Below the pieces are notes generated by a model that was not told where the DNA came from, made no database searches, and saw only the letters and a list, made by a program, of their open reading frames with translations. This document shows, in pieces, positions 11,727-23,779 of a DNA stretch of 64,000 nt. This stretch comes from Anthoceros angustus (taxonomy: Eukaryota; Streptophyta; Anthocerotopsida; Anthocerotales; Anthocerotaceae), in contig VJWM01000151.1 in the NCBI GenBank assembly GCA_010909165.1, forward strand, positions 1-64,000, in the 5' to 3' direction. Both the position numbers and the translations under genes were made by a program. The first letter of the stretch is position 1. Each line of letters opens with the position of its first letter.

Positions 11727-13259
11727 ATGGAGTCCGGGGCAGTTGCTTCGGTAAACGCAGATTATACCACATTGAAGAGGAAGTCCAATCGAAAGAAAGG
11801 TGCTAAGCGCAACACCGTTGTTGCTGGCAAACGATGTATGACATCGCTGACGCCGGACGCACTTTTAAAGCTCTTAAGTGTGGATATTTTGGCCCGAACA
11901 AGTCACATGGACATGCGAGGCAAAGTCGTTGTTGCACATGTTTGGGCCAAGATACGTGAAAATCCATGCTTGTGAAAAGATTGTATTCTATTCGGTGAGT
12001 ACGCGGCAGCGCCCATTGCCCTCGCGGTGGCACGCCGCGTACAAGGAAGGGTTTGATGAGCGAGATGTTCCCTCGGTCCTCGCATTTCCTCAAGACGCGA
12101 TTGAAACGCATGTCTGAATGCCGGAAATAGCATGATGATGACTTGGTACGGGAGGCAAAGCGAGAATGGGGACATGTCCATGATGGCGCATACCCCAACA
12201 TGGAGAGTATTTGATGCGCTTGAAGGGTTCGGGATGAACCTCGCAACTTGAGGTTGGCATTATGCATGACGCTTCAACCCCTTTGGTCACAGTCTGTCAA
12301 CACGTCCATATGGCCAGTTATGCTATTCGCTCACAACATGCCTCCTCGGCTTGCACAAAGGACGCCCATGTCATCATGCCTCTCATTGTACCGGGACCGG
12401 CATGGTAAAAATTTTGATGTTTATATGGCGTAGAAGAACCGAAGAGTTGTGGAGAGGTGGACATGGAAGACTTTTCAATAGTGAACGATCCTAGGAGGCA
12501 TTTTAGGTGCGCGGCCGAACGTCATTGCCGACTACCTGTGGGTTGGGCACGACCGGATTGCAAGTGAAAGGGACCCGCGTGTGGATTGTGGTGGACTCGG
12601 ATTCCGCTATTCTCAAAAAAGGTTTATGTTGGCAACAGGAGGTGGTTGCCCGAAGAGATAGCGACGGTGGGAAGACATGGACTACGATGGACGGCGAACT
12701 CCGTCCCCCACCTGTGCCACCAACGCTTGATGATGTGGTGATGATATGGTACGCAGAGAAGGTGCGCCACCCGCCGAGATCCGCAGAGGAAATTTTGGAA
12801 CGCGCGATGTCTTCTCTGCTTAGGGTGCTCCCATATTGGCCACCTTGTGATGGCGCCAAAGGAGTGTCATGCACGTGAAAAGAACAATGCAGAGGCCATA
12901 TGGCACACTTTGACGGGAGAGCGAGACTAGCATCAAGGATGGACATGGAAGCCAATGGAGGGAAAAGGTGGTTGTGGCTTGTAGGAGAGGATCCATTGCC
13001 CGAGGTTACGCTTTGGCGAAAGACGACCTCCGCCAAGTCATAGAGAGAATTAAACGCAAAGCTGCCCACTATGGGTCTAACATAGGAGCGAAATTAGAGG
13101 GGCAAAGTGGCTTGAAGTGCCATGATCGCACATCATGCTGGAAATCATCTTCCCATCGTCCTTGGGGTGCATAGACCCGAGGTGTACAAGGCGGTTGTGA
13201 AATTGGGTCGACATGATGGATTTGCCATGGACAACACGGCCATGAAATTCAAGCACAAC

Positions 13260-13490
13260 GAGAAGAGGTCATGCGGGTGATGTGCTCGGAAAAGCAATTC
13301 CTCCAAAGGTCTTTGATATATCAACCCACCTCATAATACATTTAGTGGACGAGGTGGTGCATTGCAGCACACTGTGGATGTACCCGGAGAGATACTTAGG
13401 ATCCAGAAGCGGACAAGGCCAAACCAGAGTCCAAGATAGGAGAGAGAGGAGTATGCATTTCGGCATGTCATTCCTCCGTTACTATGGTCA
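13260..13490 (+). other. DUF4218-like domain of the TNP2 transposase
   Basis: The frame 13282-13566 reads PPKVFDISTHLIIHLVDEVV, then WMYPERYLGS, then a degraded segment matching the usual 'VRNRARPEGSIAEGY'. In the family this C-terminal domain has the form 'FFDIM.HL.VHLVEE...RWMYP.ER', and that spacing is kept. This is the clearest part of the transposase. Confidence 0.85.
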
Positions 13491-13859
13491 CGTCGGTGGA
13501 TCATGGAGTCCCGAGGACCGTGGGGAGAAAAGTTGGGTGTCCTGCATACACAATGGATGCCGCTGAGGTGCGCCAGCCCATACTTATGTGTCGTATCACA
13601 CGAAGGTGATGCAGCCGCTTTTGGACATGTACGACGAAGAGGTGAGGATGTACGGTGCACATGAGGAACGCAAGTTTCAAGAGGTGGGTGCATGAAGAAG
13701 GGCGGTGAGCGCTTGGGAGGGCATCCTGCTATGACCCACAAGTGAGGGCTATAATGGATGGCCTCACAAGCACGCACATAGTCACATGTGGAACAAAGGC
13801 AGCCACCTCAATGCGAGGCATAAACGGCGAGCACACAAAGTGGGCGCAAAGTTTATCAT

Positions 13860-14130
13860 GGGGTGGGGAGCCGGGAGCTCAAGAGGAGCGCGTCTTCTAC
13901 GGCCACATAGAGCAACATCGCGGATGCGCTTTGAGGAGTATAATCCAGCTTGAAGGTTGATGGTACGAGTGTCGGCCAGAGGGACAAGGCCATCGCGGAA
14001 GTCGTACACGGGTTTGACCTTGTGAATACCGAAGGTTTCCGTGGTTGGTGCACTCCATCGATGGTCCATTTGTGTGGCCATCGCAGGTAACTCAGTGCAT
14101 GATGCATCCGGAGACAGTGGATGGAAACAG
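13860..14130 (+). other. DUF4216-like C-terminal part of TNP2
   Basis: ERVFYGHIEQ (about 13886-13915), then a W-Y-E-C string (about 13960), HGFDLVNTE (about 14008-14035) and FVWPSQVTQC (about 14070-14100) fit the DUF4216 pattern of 'YYGVIEEI', a core W, 'G.TLVN' and 'PF.LASQ..QVFYV'. Several frame shifts separate the pieces. It follows DUF4218 by about 400 bases, the usual order. Confidence 0.55.
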
Positions 14131-14160
14131 GGGGTTGGCCCTGGCCGTGCCTACTCCGGC

Positions 14161-17100
14161 GAGGGGATGGAGAGGAGGAACCCATGCTGGCACATAGATT
14201 GTGGCATGTCGTTTGAGTAGCTGAACGGATGGGGCAAAACCAGCATGCCAAGTGGGCATTAAAGTATTTCCAAACAAACAAGCAGATCCAATGGCGGAAT
14301 GTGCCAATACCCGACGTGAATGGTCGAGGAAGTCGATGATTACGTTAAATGGAGTAATGGGGCATTGAGAGCGCCATTTGGGCAATATCATACATCACGA
14401 GTAACGCAACGTAACCAATGGGACATGAAAATTGCTCCACAAGTCGAGGTTGTGGTCGAAAATGTTGTGATTATGGGCAAGTAGCAGTGCTGCAGCGTAC
14501 CGGTCCGCCGATAGCGCAGAATGACCACCGCCTTTTGCAAACAAGCTTTTTCAAAATGGTCTTGAATGCATACGGACTCATGGCCCGGCGCCTTTCACCC
14601 GAGAGGAAGCCATTGCCTCAAAGATGGAACGGCGGTGGACAACCGTCTGGTGGAGAGTATGGCCACCGAGGCTTGCCGGGCGAGTCGCAGGGCGCCACCA
14701 CGCGCGCTGACGGGCGCCGACGACGATGGACCGACCGGGTGGGGAGGATGGGGGCAACCGCCTCGGCGGTCGCTCATCCCCGCACCTGCCCGGGTCTTCA
14801 TGACCAAGAAGCCTCCTCATCAAGACCCGAAGGTAAGAGGCGAGAGATGGTCACGAAGGGAGTTGATTTTGACGACGCCGAGATCGGAACCTCCCACCGA
14901 CGGATGCGGAGTTGGAGCATTGCGTAAGAATTGAACGACATAGAGGAGGAGCTATTTGATGAGGTTGGTTGTCGCGAGTCGATTTAACGGCAAGTGATGC
15001 GGCAAAAGTGTAAGTGCACACTTTGCAAGACGCCGCAAAGTGTGCACACGCTCAAGTTTGCAGCCGGGTGAGTGGGCATGGTGGACAAACGGGTAACAGA
15101 GCACCGGCCGCGTGTGTTTAAGCATGGGGACAAGGGAGGCAACCTTCGAGGGTGGGCGGTGCGGCAAGAAGGGAAAGTGGGAATCGTGGAAGGCCGGACA
15201 AGCCGAGGAGGCCGACGACGCAGCACTTGATCTCGAATGGCGCAATCACCGCAAGTGGTGTTCTAACCGGTGATGACATGTGGTCTCGGATCCGGGCGCG
15301 TGAGTGCGGGACAACGGACATCGTTAAAGCCTTGATAAACAAGCATGGGGTGAAATGGTCAAGGAGGCCATGCAAAACCACATGAAGCGGGGAGGGACTC
15401 ATGTTGTTCGGGCGAGAAGCAAGGCACGCAGAATCTGGTACCGTGAGGACGAAGGTTGTGAATGAACTCGTACCGCAAGATGATGGACGCCCGAAGAAGA
15501 GAAAGCACGGTTAGTGAAACTGTCTCAAGCATTCCTGCACCGGTGGTCAAGTCCAAGATAAGCCGACACTTCTCGCAGATGACGCGACACGCACTCGATG
15601 TGGAAGCGCGCCGCTAGAGGAATGGTAGAGGGGAGGACATGGGAAGAAACCGAGCATGGTGGATGAAAGAGTGGGAAGATGCACTTGCATGGGCTCGGAT
15701 GGAGTTGAAGAGGAACGGGAAGTTTGAGCCATCAAGTACGAAATCGCAGAAAAGAGAGGCTAGCCAAAAACGGGGATGGGTCCAAACCCATGGGGAAAGG
15801 GAGGGCGTCCGGGGGTGGTGAGGTTTGAGAATCAAGATGGGCGGTTTCCAACGGAAGAAGAGGCGAGTATGGGAGGTTGAAGAGGACGATTTCCATAGTG
15901 TGTTGTGCGGAGTTCCTACGGTGGGAGTGTATGACAAGACACCGTAGATTCAAGCCATTGCAAGGAGAACAAGGAAATGACCATTTTGCTTAATGACATT
16001 GAATTGGAGATGGATCCCGATATGGTGGCCTTCCGAGGCGACGGAAGGAAGGGGTGGAGGCAGCGTGGTGCACGTGGTGGCGATGTGGGCGTGGAGAGGC
16101 TAGGAAGGAATGCAGATGGCGGAAGGGGCTTGGGGGAGGAGGACGGAGGCGGGGCACAACGGTATTGGAAGGGGGAAAGGCGGCGATGAAACAAGAGGTG
16201 AAGTGGAGGCCACGCGTCACGAGGCGCGAGGGAGGCAGCAGAGGGGAAAGCGACGGTATGGGCGAATTGTGGTGCCGCGACACCACGATCGCCAGTTTGG
16301 TGGAAGCGCATGCACAGGAATGGTGTGATTGGAGGCGGGCGACGAGGGCATGTCACGTGGGCAGCAAGCGGAGAAGAGGTGGAGGAGTGCCCGAGACCGG
16401 AAGGTGTGACCATGTTTGCGGAGGGTGGAGGCCGTTGGGATCGAGATGGATTGACGCCGTTGAATGGCGGGAACAATGAGTGTGGAGGCGGGGAGTCGGG
16501 TGGTGGACCACGGAGGGGCAACCGATCCGTCACCGGAGGAAACACACTTGTGTGCACGGTGGACAGCCAAAAAGCAGTAGGAGGAGGCGGGTGGCGGGGC
16601 AGACGGTGGATCACCCAGCATCCATGCTGGCGGGGCCAAAAGGCGTCACTAGCATGAGGCGGATGTCGAGAGAGAATGAAGGAGGTCAAGAGGGCATCAT
16701 GCGTGCCTTTGATATGGGCAAAGGCGATTGCAGATGCGAGGCAAGGGGGACAGGGGCGTGGGGGCGCTGATGGACGATCCAAGAGGCAGTCTTGAAGAGG
16801 ACGATGTGCCTAATTTCGTGCCGACACATATCTTGCGCCTCCGATCGAGCATGGACCTACATAGTGGAGCCCAGTTGAGGCAACGCCACTGCGATAAAGG
16901 GTGAAGAGGAAAAGAGGAGGAGGAGTAGAGGCGGCGGTGGGGCAGTGACAAGGGCACGGGCTGCGGCGGCCGAAGAAGGACGGAAGAGGAAACCGCAGGC
17001 GAAGATACGAGGAGGGACGGAGGAAGGTAAGGCAAATGGTCACTATGGTGATTGGTACACCCATTAACGTTGGGTAACTCATGATGGCCATGTTGGTTGT

Positions 17101-17480
17101 ATATGTGCAACGTGTGGGCGGGGAGGAAGCGGTAGAAGTGGCAAAGCTTGCCTCGCCAGCGAGGAAGAAGAAAATTGGGAATCGAGCAGGAGGCGGAAGT
17201 TTCTGTAGGTGCATACGATGGAGTAGGAAGTGCCTTACATGGAGGCGTAAAAGCATAAGCCGTAGCATACCAAAACTCCTCCGCACAATCTTGTAGGGGC
17301 ATAACCTCACACGGTGCGTCACAATAAGGTGATAGGTGGGGACTGGGGCCATGGTGAAGCCGTTGGCTATTGGTGACGTGGGAAGGACAAACCGCCGGCA
17401 TGCTATAAAGTAGGGGTAGAAAGAGCCGGCTATTTACACGTATAGTAAATACATAGTACCGTACCATGAATATATACAAG
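14161..17480 (+). other. CACTA downstream region, ORFs unrecognised
   Basis: The 3.3 kb between TNP2 and the 3' end of the element has several + strand frames rich in Arg, Gly and Glu (14418-14927, 15152-15385, 15639-15821, 16054-16657). CACTA elements often carry a second, smaller DNA-binding protein gene (TNPA type) there, and this stretch is where it would lie. I see no diagnostic motif. The long Pro/Ser-rich - strand frames at 15916-16782 and 16697-17479 are best explained as complements of this GA-rich strand. Confidence 0.35.
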
Positions 17481-17725
17481 ATTATGCGTATGGAATACGC
17501 ATAGTATACAAACTTATTTTATATGAAATTGAATACGCCTTATAGCACTTAGAATAATATATTACATTTATCGTGAGACTACATGTGTATAGTATAAGGA
17601 TGTATTCGATGTATTTATATATGGTCGTATTGAAGGGCGACATGTAACTACCAAGTAAAACGTGGTATTGCCAAGGGCAAAAGTAAAAGGAATAGTGGAT
17701 GGGGAGGAGGTTCTGCACCAAGCCT

Positions 17726-17980
17726 CCAAAAGTGTTACAAGACCTCTCTTGTAACACTTTAGATGTTGCAATCATGTTGCAATTTTGAGAGAGGGCAAAA
17801 CCACCTCTCTTCATCTTAACATAATTGCAACACCATTGCAACATGATTGCAACAACGGCCGTGGTATGGTTTCCAAGCCAAAGTGTAACAAGGGGCCCAA
17901 AGTGTTACATGACCCCAAAATTGCAACATGAGTGTTACATCCAGGGGTCCAAATCTTAACATAAAGTGTAACATAGGGTG
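17726..17980. repeat. Subterminal repeats of the CACTA element
   Basis: Short motifs recur in both orientations: GTGTTACA or its complement at least six times, TTGCAACATG or its complement about five times, and CTTAACATAA twice. Clusters of short motifs close to the ends are the known binding sites of the CACTA accessory protein. An 11-bp perfect inverted pair, AGTGTTACAAG (17731-17741) and CTTGTAACACT (17748-17758), has a 6-base loop. The cluster ends next to a CACTA-like terminus. Confidence 0.6.
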
Positions 17981-17996
17981 CCCTTTTCTAGTAGGG
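17981..17996 (-). repeat. Probable 3' terminus of the CACTA element
   Basis: CCCTTTTCTAGTAGGG resembles the complement of the plant CACTA terminus (CACTACTAGAAAA...), with GTAGGG where GTAGTG is expected. It lies about 3.8 kb after the TNP2 coding remains and directly after the subterminal repeats. The 5' partner was not found, so the assignment rests on position and partial match. Confidence 0.5.
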
Positions 17997-18452
17997 TTGC
18001 ATCACCATTCAAATTTTGAGTTAGTGGGTGGACAGTGCCACCTTGAAAGGCGTGTGGCGAAGCCTCACATCTAAACGCAACTAATGCTATTAATCCGGCA
18101 GACGACCGCCACCGCTGCCAATCTCTCTTAGCCGAGCTCTTTGCCGCTTTGCTCGACTACAAGTGGTTTATGGCTATCGATGTAGCGACTGGATTTCCCA
18201 TCCCGCCGATCAGAGTGTTTGTTCTGCTGTATATCGTCGGGGAGGTGTCACCGCTTGCTGTTTGCCGCTCGCGGCCTTCGCTATTCCTGCTGCCAGTATT
18301 TAGTGAAAAGGAATATGGCTATCGCTAGCACACAGGTCGACATTGCCAAGTGTAACGTGCTCGTCATTCTCTTGTGATGCTTGCATTTTCCGTGTCGTGG
18401 TTAAGGGGGTATGTTGAACGTGGTAGGGTTCCTCTGTAACCACGTCACTTGG

Positions 18453-18453
<1 letters not shown>
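17997..18453. other. 460 bp with no gene seen
   Basis: It contains repeated TTTGCCGC strings (near 18151 and 18260) and a TAACCACG pair, but no open frame or element that I can support. Confidence 0.4.

Positions 18454-18530
<77 letters not shown>
18454..18530. repeat. (ATT)n microsatellite, about 25 units
   Basis: An uninterrupted run of ATT covers about 76 bases, perfect throughout. This is striking next to DNA otherwise full of small indels, and suggests AT repeats are read or kept cleanly. Confidence 0.95.
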
Positions 18531-19260
18531 GTTAAGTTATTAACCTAGCCCTAAAGTGAAACGCTTTACACCAGTTTTGTACTTAAACACTTCATTCATT
18601 GATTAATTGATATTGTATTGTCCATAAGACCAGGTGTCTTCCTTCTTTTGTTCTCCGCTCTAGAATAGTTAACACCATCATAGCCTCACGATTGACTATG
18701 TCCTTCACGGTTGGAGCTTGCTCAATCCGCCGTGACATAAAGAGATGGCCATGATGGTTGCAAGTGGATGGAGTAGATGAGGATTATTAAAAGACCCGTT
18801 GGTGGCTAGGGAGGGTCCCCAAGAATACTCTTAATTAGACCTTTTTGAAAGGTCACGGATATAAGGTTGAGTAGCTAGAAGCCGTAAAGGAAGAGGGAGG
18901 CTGGCCTAAGGGAGGCCATATGTGTATGCCCTATATAAGGGGCAAATTTTGAGAAGTAAAGTACCATAATTACGCTTCCCTTGCTTGGCGAGTGTCTTGC
19001 TTCCTGTGAGTTCTTCGTTGCTGGCTGCAAGCTAACCCAACGGCTGGTAGAGGGGAGAAGTGGCTATGGTCGGAGTACTTGGTGGAGGGCTTGCTTCCTA
19101 CGGGCGCCTCTGCAATTGAATGGTTGCTGTGAAGCTGCTTTGCTTTGGATGTGTAGCGTTGCCCAAGAACAAGGTCTCCTTAGGGCTAGTGACACACTCC
19201 ACTTTCCGGAGACGGGCCAAATATGTCATCAAAATTTGCACTTAAGAAAACTCGAACGTT
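18531..19260 (+). other. LTR-like stretch with a promoter
   Basis: The segment has a consensus plant TATA box, CTATATAAGG (18931-18940), about 50 bases before an ATTACGCTTCCC string, and then GC-richer DNA with a short frame at 18981-19262. This U3-TATA-R layout is typical of plant LTRs, but I found no second copy, primer-binding site or TG...CA ends, so it may be a solo or decayed LTR or a simple promoter. Confidence 0.3.
18931..18940 (+). promoter_or_regulatory. TATA box CTATATAAGG
   Basis: This is close to the plant TATA consensus CTATATAA. It is the best promoter-like string between the CACTA element and block D. Confidence 0.45.
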
Positions 19261-19909
19261 GATTTTGAGGGTTTGTGGAAAGCGGCTAAAAATACAACGC
19301 ATAGTACACCAAACCCATTCCACTTCATCAAAACTTGAAATTTATTGGCAATATTTCCACACCTCGATGTCTCATGGTTAAACAAAAGAGGCATTCGGGA
19401 GAAAAAGTAGAGATCCTTATAAATTTATGGCGTCAGACTAGAACATTTATTTAGGCTTTATTTCAATCGATGTCACTTTTTGGGATACATTACGACCAAA
19501 GCTACCTTTTACAAACCGGCATATGGAAAAGTGTAGACCGTCATGTTACACAATTGGACGAATGCATCACTAGCGGCTCACTGCTTGTGGGCCTTAGGGT
19601 TATCCATGTAAAATACATGGAATAATATTATTCAAATATACATCCCAAGGTACAAAGTAAGTATATTGATGAATACATTTCTCGCTAATAAAGTATTGGA
19701 AAACCGATATGGTGTAGTTCACATGTAACCGCCTCCACCCATGCCATAGACATTGACTGGCTCATAGCCATCGTGTGGACAAAACATTCCAACTGCATTC
19801 CCCAAACTCAAACCCTCGTTTCCGCTTTCACGCTCCTATCTCCAACGTCCTCCAATTTTGCCAGGTGTCCCCATCACTGCGCCTGAAATGCCCGTTGGTG
19901 CATGCGGGG
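19261..19909. other. 650 bp with no gene seen
   Basis: AT-rich, with stops in all frames at short spacing and no repeat shared with the rest of the window that I could find. Confidence 0.4.
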
Positions 19910-19998
19910 ACAACCATGCTCAACTCTCGCAATGACAACCATGCGCAATGACAACCATGCAACCATATCAAACCATGCGCGACAACCATGCTCATGGA
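19910..19998. repeat. GACAACCATGC short tandem repeat
   Basis: ACAACCATGC occurs four times, with two further shortened copies (CAACCAT and AAACCATGC), spaced 11 to 31 bases apart and immediately before the acidic ORF at 19988. Confidence 0.65.
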
Positions 19999-20642
19999 CC
20001 TTGAATCAATTCCATGGACAAGGCCGGCGGAAGAGGAGGAGGTGGGCGAGGAGCCCGCTATGGAGGCGGAAGACGCGTTCAATAAGGAGCCCATGGTGAA
20101 CAACATGGGTGGTCCATATGTATCGTTGAAGGCAGAGAAAGCACGAGACCAAGGGTCATATGGCATGTGGTGAAGCAGCTGCAGGCGACAACTCAATGGT
20201 CCTTGGGGATGCGGAGCAGCAAGTGAAGGATGCAAAAGAGCCCCCTCCTCCGGGTTTGCTTGACAGCCAGATGGTGGGGGATGTAGGATTGGAAAACTTT
20301 GCTCCACAGATCGAGGTGTGTCGTGCGGACAGTGGATAGGCTACGTGTTTGTTTCGAGGATTCTGGTAGGAGGAACCGGTGTGGGTCTTAAGCAATGGAT
20401 AGCCGGTGGTATCTGGCACTTTGGTCGACTGTGCATGCAAGCAGGCTATGAACACAACAAACACATCAGGCGGCAAGGTCCCTGGAGCAGACCTAGACAA
20501 CAAACACGGTGCTGGTGGAGCACGAAAGCCAGGAAGCATGGGAGTGGTGGCGATTCGAGAATGTGTTCGGCGTGATTGCGCCGGGTATTTGATGAGCGAG
20601 ATCATGGGCGTCTGTTCTGCGGTGCAAGGTATGGATTCGTAA
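19988..20642 (+). pseudogene. Acidic ORF in pieces, unrecognised
   Basis: A first + strand frame of 61 residues (19988-20173) begins MDLESIPWTRPAEEEEVGEE in its second codon onward and ends in a stop. Frame changes continue it through EQQVKDAKEPPPPGLLDSQM (about 20214-20274) and later SGGKVPGADLDNKHGAGG (about 20468-20522). The - strand is also open (19828-20307, 159 codons) but reads as a Pro/Ser-rich shadow. No domain is recognised. A degraded gag or host gene fragment are both possible. Confidence 0.3.
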
Positions 20643-21255
20643 ACAACGGACCGATTTCAAAGAAGCGCGGCCCATTCGTGCATGAAAGTGCATCAATACA
20701 ATCGCCAAATCTGCTCCTAATCTCCCCGCTAGGGAAGACTGTATGTTGTAAACCCACTAGATAAAACAAATGGTGTACGAAGATGACAATGGATGTCATG
20801 TGACAATCCAACTTCAAACACAGATGTTCAACGCTTTCACATAGTCGACTAACACCCGCCTCACACACACATGTAGCAAGATGACTTTCCAATTTTATCC
20901 TTGACCACCGCAGTACACTGGACATGTCAGTGCCTTTGCCCTCCACACCATTCACACCGCCCAACCCCGAGTGGAATCCGTGTGTTGATCAACACGCTGC
21001 AACACGAGTTTGCACCGCCAGCCCCGCCGCCCAACCGTAAATTCCTTAAGGACCAAGCAAAGCAGCCGGATCACTCCAGCGTGCTTGAAAGGAACCCGCC
21101 CATGTTGTGATTGCCACCACCGGGGTCAACTTCCAATTCCATCGCCCATGTGGAATTCTCGCCAAAGAGTCACCGGGAGGTGAGGTCTCCATCGCATGCA
21201 ATATTCAGGCAAGCCACTTCCAAACGATTCGCAGACGGGGTCGCGCTCGCAGTGA
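20643..21255. other. 610 bp with no gene recognised
   Basis: A + strand frame at 20901-21110 has a short Pro-rich segment (FAPPAPPPNRKF). Nothing familiar is present. The right edge is the sharp start of block D homology. Confidence 0.35.
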
Positions 21256-23779
21256 ACAAAATCATCGAAGGATCCAAATAGTTGGGTGATGCGATTTGTA
21301 TTATCAATATCTTTTCAAAGGTTAGGCGAGAAGTGATATGGGATACGATTTCAAAGTTGAACTAGTATGTCGACACCTTATATATGGATGAAATTCATAT
21401 TCGCATTTAGATTTAGATTCGGATATTTGGGACCCGGCTTCCACCACTCGAGAAGCTAGTGCTAGTTGTTGATGAGGAGGAAAGTGATCATTTTTATTAT
21501 TTCTAGCGCATGAGCTGGACGATGATTCACGTGACATGTTTCATTTATATGTATATTCTTTAGCCATAGGTCAATGGACGGTTCAAGAATTCAACCAAAA
21601 AGAAACATAGGTGACATGTTCATCAATCGTAAGTGCTGTGCTATCGAGATTCGGAGTTAATATTACTTTGATTGCACATGTTGTAGACGACAATTATGAT
21701 GTATTATTTGAGCTGGTGTCATTTGATAATGAGATAATTACAAGTCAGAAACCTTTATGAGTGGAAACCCTCTTGAGCCTTTAAATTTACATCCATATGG
21801 TGAAGTACGGAAATTGGATTTGTTGCCCACAATGGACACTTTTATGGTATGGATGGTAAAAGAAGGGGTAAGAAGTTTTCTATCGCCATCTACAAGCGTA
21901 ACCAACAAGCGCTCAAGTGGGAAAGTTTAATCACGAGGACTTTGCAATACAAAGCCTATTTGCACGCTTTGTTCCACCTAGTCAATGGAAGTGTTTGGAA
22001 TTGGCGACTTTATATATTTACATTTTTTGTACATTAAGAAATCGAAAAGACGGAAAAGATGATAGGAGTTGTGTACATTACCTTATCTCGCAATATAATT
22101 TACAATGGATGGAGAATTGTGTTTCAAGATGAAATTGTCAACCCCATGAGGACATGAAGCCTAGAAGGACCAACTTCCATTTTGGGGTGTTCAAAATTTT
22201 TCATGTTTGTTCATCATCTAGAAATGATCTACTTGACAAAAGTCTAAATAAGTATACTAGAATTTAGATACAAAACCGATTCTTACAACATAGATAAATC
22301 AAATAGCGATTCTTGAAAAGAAATCTTTTTAGTCCACGGACAATGTAATCCTCGAAAAGAAATTATATCTTGTTGTATCTTTCATTGCTTATTTGTCCCC
22401 TTAAATCGAGGTTGACAACGGGGCTAGTCCCCTTTGGCACGAGGTCCAGAGAGTTGTTCCATCACCCCGGTAGATGGGGACTTCCTATCTCTTGCATATT
22501 TATAAAGTCTCCACGCTCTCTATTTTTGTCCGATTTTTCACGAATGTATCTTTACCTTTTTTTTACTTTAAATTTACATACATTGATTCACAGTTCGAAT
22601 TCCATAGCTGAATAATTGTAGAAATAAAAATAATATAATACTATTTTATTTCCTTTTCGACGCATGAAAACTAAAGTGCCTCAACAAAGTGAACAAAGTT
22701 TGAGTCTGGAAGGTAGGAACATAGTCGGAGTGGTAAAATATGGACAACTAAAAATGCACGCCAAATTAGGTTCTTACGTCATTTCCAGCCGATGCAGTTA
22801 GGTTTCTCATAGCATGGCACAAATGATATGATGACATGGACGGTCTTGATTCTTTGGGTATGGGTAGGGGTATGCAAAATGTGGTGAACTCAAACTTTGA
22901 GGCACGCCACTTTTTTCGCAGCATGAACACAAAGAGTGTGGTGATATGGCATAGCTATGCCCATGCAGGCACGGCACGCCAGAGGTGCTTGCTCTATATG
23001 AGTGGAGCTCACGAATGGAGCGACCTCGGGATGGCATGAGCTTGCATCGTGCAAGTCCCTCATTTCGCACTCATATCTAGCACCAAAAGTTGCCAACAAA
23101 GCGATCCTCGCCCAAGCTCCTTTAAATTTGCAAATTTATACATGAAGCTAATCGCACCATGGGCAAACGCTTGATCTAAAGAGGTCGACGAATGTACGTC
23201 CTATTGGAGTGATGCCTGCTGCTGCCTAGCTGCATGATGATCTAGGGCCTTTACCCTTTCCCCGACCATATCCTACAATCACCACATGTCCACCACATCC
23301 TTCCGGCCATAGACATGGGCATCATGTATGAAGCTTCTTCCCTTGGTACATAGCACCTAATTGTCGACGACACGCTACAAGGCCCACACCTATAGGTGAG
23401 TATCGATACTTTGTATTTTATATTTTATAACTTAAATAGTTAAATACAAAAATATAAAATTTGATATATATAGTAAATATATTTGCAACTAACAAATAAT
23501 ACATGCCGCATGGAGAAGAAAATAAAAGGGCTTTTATTAAAGGAGAAGAGATGGGGTAAGCCCATCTACCTTTCAAAGGCTAACACTAGCTAGGGACCTC
23601 AAGGGTCCGTGTAAGCAACTAAGCTCAATCTAAAATCTATGGCTCCGCAATATCATGACTAAGTAGGTTTTAGAGGATGTGAGCACGCTTTGGTGGCTCG
23701 ATTCACGTATGAAAACGGTGTGCCACAGGATCACTGGACCAATCGAGGTGTCACCATGATCACCTTATCATTGTCGCCC

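Larger units (their letters stand above)
11727..14160 (+). pseudogene. CACTA (En/Spm) TNP2-type transposase, frame-broken
   Basis: Read on the + strand with many frame changes, motifs follow in TNP2 order. LLKLLSVDILA comes first (about 11860-11895), then KIHACEK (11961-11981), NLRLAL (12244-12255), SVNTSIWPVMLFAHNMPP (about 12295-12350), MPLIVPGP then FDVYM (12379-12427), a GEVDMEDFS stretch, AEEILERA (12785-12808), NNAEAIWHTL, and MEANGGKRW (about 12948-12972). The DUF4218- and DUF4216-like parts follow. TNP2 catalyses excision and integration of CACTA elements by cutting at the terminal CACTA ends, in the nucleus. A typical protein exceeds 700 residues; the longest open piece here is about 120. 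Long - strand frames across 12503-13069 are shadows. The family call is firm from motif order, while exact ends and any frame are not. Confidence 0.8.
11727..17996 (+). mobile_element. Degraded CACTA (En/Spm) DNA transposon
   Basis: This groups the TNP2 remains, the unrecognised downstream part, the subterminal repeats and the probable 3' terminus. The left limit is only the start of recognisable transposase and not an element end. Frames are broken throughout, so as sequenced it is not autonomous. Confidence 0.6.

Noticed and set aside
12503-13069. 188-codon - strand frame
   Set aside because: The + strand here reads as TNP2 motifs in the correct order, so the - strand frame is a shadow.
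15916-17479. Long Pro/Ser/His-rich open frames on the - strand
   Set aside because: They lie opposite GA-rich + strand DNA within the CACTA element and read as low-complexity peptides without motifs; best seen as shadow frames.
18020-18320. CACTA or MITE end based on TTTGCCGC strings
   Set aside because: The strings lack a paired inverted copy at the right spacing and no target-site duplication was seen.
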